Source of the DNA: Ashinkailepas kermadecensis
Taxonomy: Eukaryota; Arthropoda; Thecostraca; Neolepadidae
Direction: 5' to 3'
Assembly: GCA_034440615.1 (NCBI GenBank)
Contig: JAOTOM010005133.1
Location: 72,501-136,500 of the forward strand
Length of the DNA stretch: 64,000 nucleotides
Part shown: in pieces, positions 57,035-64,000 of the stretch
Layout of the letters: each line of letters begins with the position of its first letter
Position numbering within the stretch: the first letter of the stretch is position 1
Program-made: the position numbers and the translations under genes
The notes under the pieces: generated by a model
What the model saw: only the letters and a program-made list of their open reading frames with translations
The model's database searches: none
What the model was told of the DNA's origin: nothing

Positions 57035-59420
57035 TACGGAGAACAGAAGGACAGATTGACAGTGGGGAAGAGACCGGGGGTATTCCCACCTTGACCGTAA
57101 TCGCTGAGTGACGTGGGGCCCCAGCAGATCTAAGATACTTTAATTCCCCATGGAAAGAAGGTGGTTATTTAGCATGTGGTGAGCCAGAAGACCTGCCCTC
57201 TTCAATAACGTCTTCCCGGAACCAGGTGGTTCCCCCGTCACCTAAACTCTTGTCAATAATGTGCGTGCGGGTTATGTATTCACTTCTACCATTCATTTCT
57301 AAACTATGTATACATTCATGTCTCATGCACAGCGACCTTGGACCTTGCATTTCTAAACGATAAACATTCAGGTATCCTCCATTTTTACCCTTCCCGGGGC
57401 AAACGGCTACCCCCGCTGGCTGGGGCCATCACATATGCAAAACGACCGGTGACGGACGGGTCACATGTTTGGGCATGATGAGTGAAGGATACATTGCCAC
57501 TCCTTGCTCTAGTTCACTCACATTTCGCGCTGTCAGCTTCGTTCTCGCTGTCTGGCAGGGGTGACCCAGTCGACCCGCACGCGAACGAAATTCACAGTTT
57601 AACTCATTGTCCACATTCACTGCACTTCACAAACGCCTGAACTGCTCTTCTAGGGCAGTGTTCTCCCGACCATCTTGGGTGGTCTGCCTCTGACGGCTGC
57701 CTTGTGTCTCCCACGGCGCTCTTGGGTGGTCTCCTCCGGCGACTGCCTTGGGTGGTCCGCCTCCGGCGGCTGCCTCGGGTGGTGTGTCTCGATTCCACCC
57801 GGGGTGGCGCTTATAAATGGCGCCGCCCCTGGAAGCGACCGGCCCCAGATGTCAGGCAACGCACGTCAGGCTCTTTGTGCCCCGTGGCCTGGCTGGTGGC
57901 TGATGGTGCCGGCTGGTGACGCTGGTGACTGGTGGCTGGTGACTGGTGACTGCCGGCCGCTGATTGGCGGTCGGCGGTTTCTGGCTGTCCAGAGCGGTGG
58001 TTGTTTCTAGGGTACTGGGTCAGGCTGATACCCGTGGCTGGGCGGAAGTCATTGCTTGTTTTGGGGACCGGCACGAAGTGGCTGCATGTTGACACTAAGG
58101 TGTTGGCGTTTCCGGTCGCGGCGCCTGGATGTCTCGCGGGTCGGGCCGCCGCATGGCGACCGCGTGAAACGCCGTGTTGAAAATGTAAGCCGTCTTACAA
58201 AGCCACCTACCTCCTTTCTCCTTCCTGGTTGGGGAGGGGGCATATTTAATCGGAGTGGCCCCTTCGGCAAGCAAGTCCATTGAGCGAAGTGGTGAGCTCT
58301 AGCCTTCCTGAAAAGGCGCCTTTTTCGACCGGATGGGCGGCATTTTTCCATGAGGGAGGGGAGCACATGCCCCGGCCTCCCCTCCCCCTGTGTCCTGTCG
58401 CATTTCAGTAATGTAATATCCAATAGAGGTCATATGTTCATTGCAGCAAACGCCAAAATGTTTATTGATAGTGCTATGCAATTATACATATACTATCAAT
58501 GAGCGAGGAACCATTTTTATTTAGCCACAATAGTTGCAATGCAATCTGCGCAGCAGTTTCAATAGTACACATAGCCCGTTTGATGCCCCTGTAACGTATG
58601 GTATCAGGCTAAGGGCGGTCGTCTAATTAATTGCTTTATACGGATCGTACTTAAACTAGCCCCGGAAGGTACGGCAGAGATGACTCGTTCAGAATCTGAT
58701 ATTAATCACCAAAACAGCCGTCCAGACTGCTGAGATGAAGGCAAGAGCAGGGAACCACTCTAATCAATTACAAAGGCCTGCGTGATTCTTCTATGATTGG
58801 GCCAAAGTTGGCCATCATATCCAAAGTTGTGGAGTAGCTGCTCCCAACGTTCCTACATTGCTGGACTACTATTTTGCCTGTCCTACCATACCATGAATGC
58901 CGAATTTCAGAAGTTGTGAGATATGATGCACTGCAGGTAGCTTGATCATCTTATGATGTGCTCACAGCTCATCACAATTCACAAGCATGATATATTGGTG
59001 TGAAAATGGGATGTTTTGGACTGGATGTATGTTACGGTGTGCCAGTTTCATGGATGAAAGTGCAGCTTAGTGAATTCTTCCGATGGCTGGTCATCAAATG
59101 ATGCCTTTTTACGGGTAGATTTCATGAATAGCGTTGGCTTGGGGTTTGTAATGTTTGCACCTATATGAATTTCCATCTTCAATTTTGCGATTTGGGCCAA
59201 ATTTTGGGATTTGGGCTCGATTTTCCTCAGGGTAAATGCATCCCTTCAGACGAGTGCCCCTTCCCATGAAAATTCTAGCGTCCGCTCCTAACGTGCATAC
59301 ACGAAAAAAACATACCTATACTCACATACTACGCTCTTGACCTCCTGAACTTGGCGAGAGAGAGAGAGGCCCTACCTGTTCCTGGTCCAATACATCAGCG
59401 GTCTGCTCACCAATTGAGAC
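57035..59420. other. No recognised gene; short repeats
   Basis: 57672-57782 holds 3 to 4 imperfect units of about 36 bp with CTTGGGTGGTC. 57885-57955 is rich in CTGGTGACTGGTGG. Open frames in this GC-rich block on both strands match no family I know. Confidence 0.45.
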
Positions 59421-59429
59421 CCGATCATC

Positions 59430-60400
59430 CCACCCGTTTTCTCGTGACTGTGCGCATGGGCGGCTGCATTTGTGACAAGCTTGACGCACTTCTCAACGCC
59501 CTGAGTGTGTGAATGCCAGTCTGCCACCTCCATAGACTTCTGCACAAACTGTTGAACCTAATATGTGGTGAGGGAATGTTCCGTGACGCTGATGGTCCAG
59601 TCTATCGGATCTGACAGCTTGGTGGCATCTGGGTTCATGTCAGTTTTTGTCCTGGGCCTGAGAGAAAGTGTTCAAGTTGTGTTTCCTCATCCCCTACAGT
59701 ATCATGTCCAAAACCTCTCACCTCTACTCCTACATCTCACTGCACATCATGACTCTGCAACACTGCCTCTGGGTGTGCAAGCCTGGCTGGCCTTACAATA
59801 GGCATGACATCAATATGTCCAACATTTTCTCCTGACACAAGCAGCTCCAACTGGTACAGAATGCACTTGGACCTCTCCACCCAGCTGTGGTTGAGTTTGA
59901 TGTTGTGTCAGTTGGGGACGTACACCCACAGTATGAACTCCGCTATCAGCTTAATGTTATTCTCGTGTTCCTCTTCCTTACATGCTTAGACGCCCACAGT
60001 CTGCACATCAGCACAGTTGTCAACCACCCGACTGGTATGCAGACTGGTTACGTTTTTAGCAGGGTCAGGTAGTGAAGCAGCCCTCCAGTTCTCATGGCCT
60101 GGAAAGTCCTGCAGCCATAAGACTCATTCGTAAAGGGGTCACTCAGATCCTGGCAAAAGGGATCTATGTTCAGCTCTGTAGCAGTGTCCAGCATCTCACC
60201 AATCTGACCATTCCACCTGTTGCTGAGTGTGGGGTATCCAAGCTGGGGATGAAGTGTCTTAAGCTTAACTCCCCAGTACGGAGGCCACATACCAGCCAGG
60301 TTAATCTCTTGACCTCCACGTACTGCATCATTCCTACCTGTCACCCAGTGCTTGCATTGCATTGCATGATTTCGTCAATATTAGTAGACGGCTTAATATA
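59430..60400 (-). pseudogene. Decayed coding relic of a multicopy transposon-like protein
   Basis: On the minus strand, 60048-60362 is open (GMWPPYWGVKLKTLHPQLGY and later DLSDPFTNESYGCRTF). After several stops the segment near 59600-59430 reads DPIDWTISVTEHSLTTY, QQFVQKSMEVADWHSHTQGV and EKCVKLVTNAAAHAHSHEK. The EPPLT...PCHTQAVERCVKLVTEA-like pattern recalls an uncharacterised multicopy protein family I have seen in invertebrate genomes, probably transposon-derived. That assignment is from memory of the pattern only. Multiple stops and shifts show it is dead. Confidence 0.5.
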
Positions 60401-60589
60401 TATAGCGTGCGCGTAAAATCCTGTGCGTAAAATGTCTCTGTATGTTTATTCTGTCTCCGAAGAAGGGTCATGCCCGAAATATATTATACCGATTTTTGAT
60501 CCTATTTTACTTAATATGAGCATTTGGTTACTTTTAATAATTATCTTCAATTCGACTATGCTCAATACAGCTCTCCGCAACATTATTAA

Positions 60590-62105
60590 TACTGATTTAA
60601 GTGGCCGCCCGGGAATTTCGAGGCGCTGCCCCCTCAGCCAGACAACGGCGCTGGAATTGGGGATCAATGCTGTACATGAAGCAAACAAGAACACACAAGA
60701 CAAGACAGCAACGACTTCTCCTCCATCCATCACCGCACGTAGACAGGACAAACGAACGCAAGTCGGTCCCGGTGCCGCGCCGGCTTGCCGCTGATGGCCA
60801 TCGCCTAGTTGCCGGTGCGGCTTCCCGTAGCGTTGCGGCCCCGGCGGAATATATTAGGCATTGACTCGCTGGGATGGTCTTGCTGCTAAGTCAGCGGCCT
60901 CCTGTGACAAATGCCGAGCAAACCGGCGACGCTTCCCTCAGGAGGCGATTGAGATGGCGCCTCAGGCAGATGCCGAGGGACTTGAGCGGTCGCAGGAAGG
61001 TCTCGCTCGGAATCAGACCACGGCTGCCGATGACGATGGTCCCCGATGTCGCCTCCGCGACCTGCTACTTTGTTTTTACTGCCCGCGGGAAATCCGCATG
61101 ACCATATTTACGAATTTGATCTTTTAGGCGATTGTGCTTGAAGTCGACATTATAATCATAGGGGATAGTAAAGTCCACCACGATCGCCGACCTCCGCCCT
61201 TCCGCCACCAATATGTTGTCCGGACGAAAGGTTTCGCCACCTACTTCGACTGCGGGTTCCTGATGGATGGAGTGCCCCCTTCGCCGCCACAAGCTCTCCG
61301 CGTTGTGATGGGGAAAATTATGACGACTAACGTAGGCACCACTCAATTCGCGGCACCATTTCAGGGCGTGCGTCTGTCTTTCTGCATTGGCGCCGCACAT
61401 CCGACAGGGTCTTACCGGCTGATTTCGTCCACGATTTAGATTGACCCGGACAGGAACATTCTCTGAGACGGCCTTGGCCAATTGGGTGTTCTGTTGGTCA
61501 GATAGGCTGGCTGGATTGGTTAGCCGTCGGTTTCCCGACCGTGAGGTTTCCGTATCAAACCTGCGCCTGACGGTGGTTCGCCGATATTTGGTCGCCGTTT
61601 TCCGCAGGACTCCCAGCTTACGTTTATTGAGTCCTTTGGGTGAGAGATCCTCCAGACGCAGATGGTGGCGCCAGTGGGTGATCTCAGAGCCGATGGCCCG
61701 AGACTCGACTGCTAGTGACCACACCACGCTGTACGCGGTCCATGTGCCTCAGCGTCTGGTCCATGACTTTGGTCAGACGCAGGGCATGCAGGTGGCCCGG
61801 CAGGACATGCGCTCGTAGTAGTGCCACCTATTACGCTGGGTTGAGCGCAGCCCGCCGGACCACCTTCAGGTCAGCGGAGCGCCTCTGCTCTTGAGCTTTT
61901 GGACAGTCATGAGGAGAATGCTCCAACCTCAGTTATTTAAACATCTCCCCCACGCCCCTATTAAAGATAGGGTCACCGTTGAACTTGAAAGTGAACCCTC
62001 CGATTGTTTTGAGAGTTTTGGTTCCTTGAGCCGGCGCAGGTCGGATGACGTTTGACCTGGCCGCTTTGACCCGCATGCCCATTTCGGATATAGTTTTATG
62101 TGACA
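60590..62105 (-). pseudogene. R2/R4-type non-LTR retrotransposon relic with restriction-like endonuclease
   Basis: Read on the minus strand. The segment 62105-61937 encodes KTISEMGMRVKAARSNVIRP, then PIFNRGVGEMFK, like the reverse-transcriptase thumb of such elements. After frameshifts comes HVLPGHLHALRLTKVMDQTL (about 61810-61750). The longest open part, 61727-61065 (220 codons), carries the zinc-knuckle CRMCGANAERQTHALKWC and the endonuclease motif RPDNILVAEGRRSAIVVDFT, with the PD...D pattern of the restriction-like nuclease. Elements of this class nick a target and prime reverse transcription from it. Frameshifts and stops in the thumb region mean it is inactive. 60590-61064 is probably its 3' untranslated region. 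Confidence 0.8.
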
Positions 62106-62366
62106 CTCAAGAGCCAGCGCATCCCATGTATTTGAACATGGGATGCGACCACTGTACCACTCCTAGATTTGCCCATAGTTTTCCATAGTTGAAATAGTGT
62201 ACGTTTGTATCTGTACCTATGAGCGTTGCAGTCCTTTCTTTGTCAGTTGAATGGCCACTATTACCAGAGTACTGTTCCATTTAGTATTCGGTGGGAGTAT
62301 TTCAGATTATTGCAGGGGAATGTACCCCCCCCCCCCAAGAGATACAAACTTACGCCGTGATATGTA

Positions 62367-62420
<54 letters not shown>

Positions 62421-62529
62421 GAAAGAGAGACAGAGATAGAGGGAGAGAGAAAAGGGACATGTCTGCATATCTAAAGATGACACATAGAGAGAAGACGGTA
62501 CTACGCCGGTGCAGAGCCCTTCCCGACAC
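62106..62529. other. Simple repeats, no gene
   Basis: Contains 13 C at about 62325-62337, a (TA)n tract at 62370-62417 and a GAGA tract to 62455. Confidence 0.7.
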
Positions 62530-62890
62530 GCCTTTCCCTTCATATCAGTCGGTATCCTTGTTAACAAGCGCAACGGAGGGCGTCGCTCATCACTGGAACC
62601 GGAGGCCGAACGGAATCCCCCACCATAAGATCTCGGAAATTACTGAAGTTAGAAGCACAAAATCCTGAGGGGAGATTGCGATCGTAGTGCAATCTCCGCA
62701 GCATGAATTTGATGACCCTCGGGCAATGCCTCCAGGGCCAAATGAGGTCGAGATCGATCGGCACGCCGCACCTCCGCTCCGCCGCGCCAAAGAAACCTTT
62801 GTGACCTTGAACACCAGGCGGTCCTGCGGCCCACCGGTGGACTTGGCACCCTCACAGTTCCCATATTTATCAACGGCTTCATAATGCATT
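62530..62890 (-). repeat. Dispersed repeat R, copy 2
   Basis: Inverted relative to copy 1 at 42406-42700. On the minus strand it reads GTTCAAGGTCACAAAGGTTT, GTCATCAAATTCATGCTGCG, then CTTCTAACTTCAGTAATTTC and CGAGATCTTA. Confidence 0.75.
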
Positions 62891-62934
62891 TGATTATCAT
62901 CTTGCGATAAAGTGACAAGATGTCATTGCAATAT

Positions 62935-63023
62935 CCCTGCCCGTTTCCGAGATATTATCGAGAAAAAAACAGGAGGGGTGGGCGGATGCCCCCCCCCCCC
63001 CCCCCTCCGGTTCACGTGTTAGA
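62935..63023 (+). mobile_element. Right end of a relative of the TTAA-inserted element
   Basis: AGGAGGGGTGGGCGGATG followed by about 19 C and CTCCGGTTCACGTG then TTAG parallels the right end of 23785-24707 (GGAGGGGTGGGCGGATTTCG, C run, CTCCAGTGCGCGTG then TTAA). It lies 190 bases upstream of an Epac exon. The left end of this copy was not found. Confidence 0.7.
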
Positions 63024-63212
63024 TAGCAAAACGTAGCTTTAACTGAGAAGCTGTAAAGCGGCGCCAGCACATCCTGCCCGAGTCTTCCATATTATCGGGA
63101 TTTTTGTCACCACTGTTGGCCATGCACCAGAGTAAGCACGTGTGTACCCGTGAGCATGTGGTCGAGATGTCAACGATGAGCAGGTGTACACTCCACGCCA
63201 ACCTGTCGGCAG

Positions 63213-63395
63213 GTACTCGGTGATGGCGGGCACTTCGCAGAAGATGCTGGAGCACCTATTGGAGACACGCTTCAGCGGCGGCTCGGAGCCGCGCAGCTCG
63301 GAAGTCGTCGTCAGCGACCTGTTCCTGGACGATTTTTTGCTGACTCACGTCATCTTCTTCCCGTTCCGGCAGCTTACCGACGAGCTCATCAGCAG
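63213..63395 (+). CDS. Epac: Epac exon: start of REM domain
   Basis: Completes the lysine codon and encodes YSVMAGTSQKMLEHLLETRF, a short divergent loop, then DLFLDDFLLTHVIFFPFRQL and TDELIS. The YTVM-GTPEKILEHLLE...FL-DFLLTH--FMP--QL pattern is the start of the Epac REM (Ras exchange motif) domain, which supports the catalytic CDC25 domain. The acceptor is TCGGCAG|GTAC at 63213, with a weak pyrimidine tract. No GT donor follows before the in-frame TAG at 63418. The homology runs up to 63395, where ATATCCTTT begins, so an AT-AC intron is inferred; phase 2. Confidence 0.94.
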
Positions 63396-63404
63396 ATATC
63401 CTTT
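63396..63404 (+). promoter_or_regulatory. U12-type (AT-AC) 5' splice site
   Basis: ATATCCTTT matches all nine positions of the minor-spliceosome 5' splice-site consensus. It sits exactly where the coding homology of the REM exon stops and where no major-class donor is available. The branch site (TCCTTAAC type) and the AC end are not visible in the remaining 600 bases, so the intron probably continues past the window. Confidence 0.8.
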
Positions 63405-64000
63405 TTACACGCATGCTTAGTCACGTTTTACGACAGACTTGCATGGTATGTGCGTACGGCTGGATGCTATTTCCTCACACCAAGAATAGGGCGCTGGTCT
63501 ATAAAGCCACTCCAGCAACAATAGGACGCTGGTCCATTAAGCCATTTCAGCAAGAATTCCAACCATTTTTAAGGAGTCTTCTTGTCAAGGAGCTATGCGT
63601 TTTGAAATGGCGTTACATATCCATATTGCCTACCCGTTATTGCCCAAAAATAGTACCTAATATTTCAAAATGAATTATGCATAGGGCATGTAGGAAAGTC
63701 CCTATATTGGCACGCGAAAGTCTAGCAACCTCGTCGTCTCGATAACCCCGGTTGTAAAAGCACCAATGTCTTTTTAGGCTGCCCTGTATTGCACTGCAGC
63801 ACTCTCACGATCACACGAGACAGATAGACACCGTACAGAACTTTCTCCTCTGAAGGTAAGCCGTGATACTGCCTTTCCTATGAATTTAGAAGCCGAATTT
63901 AGTTGGGAAGGGAGCGCGCGCAGCAGCGGTCCGCTCGCAGTGAAAACCCAAGCCTGACTGACTGGCCGCCTGGGGTGGGCCCCTCACAGGCACAGACCCC
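63405..64000. other. Intronic DNA to the window end
   Basis: No next Epac exon was recognised. Confidence 0.5.

Noticed and set aside
63291..63345. GT dinucleotides in the REM exon as alternative donors
   Set aside because: GAA|GTCGTC and CAC|GTCATC are weak donors and using them would remove conserved REM residues that follow.
63775..63856. Possible next Epac exon between TTTTTAG and CTGAAG|GTAAGC
   Set aside because: The frame that fits phase 2 does not resemble the expected REM continuation, and other frames meet stops; the good GTAAGC donor alone is not enough.

Overview
The window is eukaryotic, repeat-rich genomic DNA from an invertebrate, most likely a protostome such as an arthropod or mollusc. 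The species cannot be fixed from the sequence. The signs are short exons separated by introns of 2.7 to 19 kb, dense mini- and microsatellites, tRNA-derived SINEs, Penelope-like and R2/R4-type retroelement relics, and many small DNA transposons. There are no bacterial-type operons, and nearly all long open frames are translations of tandem repeats.

One real host gene is clearly recognisable, on the + strand: an Epac (RAPGEF3/4-type, cAMP-regulated Rap guanine-nucleotide exchange factor) orthologue. Five consecutive coding exons lie at 31665-31851, 34792-34967, 41092-41236, 43942-44115 and 63213-63395. They encode the end of the DEP domain, the whole regulatory cyclic-nucleotide-binding domain and the start of the REM domain (about 288 residues). 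All five exon phases agree. The upstream exons (N-terminus, most of DEP) and downstream exons (rest of REM, Ras-association, CDC25 catalytic domain) were not found and are probably outside the window. The last exon appears to end at a minor-spliceosome AT-AC type 5' splice site.

Region by region: 0-31 kb, upstream of the first recognised exon, holds a 39-bp minisatellite, degenerate GGCCCC-rich arrays, two long inverted-repeat elements, two Penelope-like relics, a decayed non-LTR retrotransposon, several minisatellites, a large dispersed repeat carrying a 36-bp array split by a TTAA-inserted element, and two SINEs with perfect target-site duplications. 31-44 kb holds four Epac exons with remarkable satellites: the first exon sits between a 20-bp array containing acceptor-like motifs and an 82-bp array containing donor-like motifs, and a 5.5-kb 34-bp satellite starts exactly at the second exon's donor and ends with a degenerate copy of that exon's last 32 bases. 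That satellite is interrupted by a 1.19-kb probable solo LTR. 44-63 kb is a 19-kb intron holding a 90-bp higher-order array, a 2,978-bp hAT-like element with an 8-bp target-site duplication, further degenerate arrays, a second copy of the large dispersed repeat, a decayed transposon-like coding relic and an R2/R4-type retrotransposon relic.

The most noteworthy theme is satellite DNA that begins at, or contains, splice junctions of one gene. I saw no defence system, gene cluster or other novel protein system.
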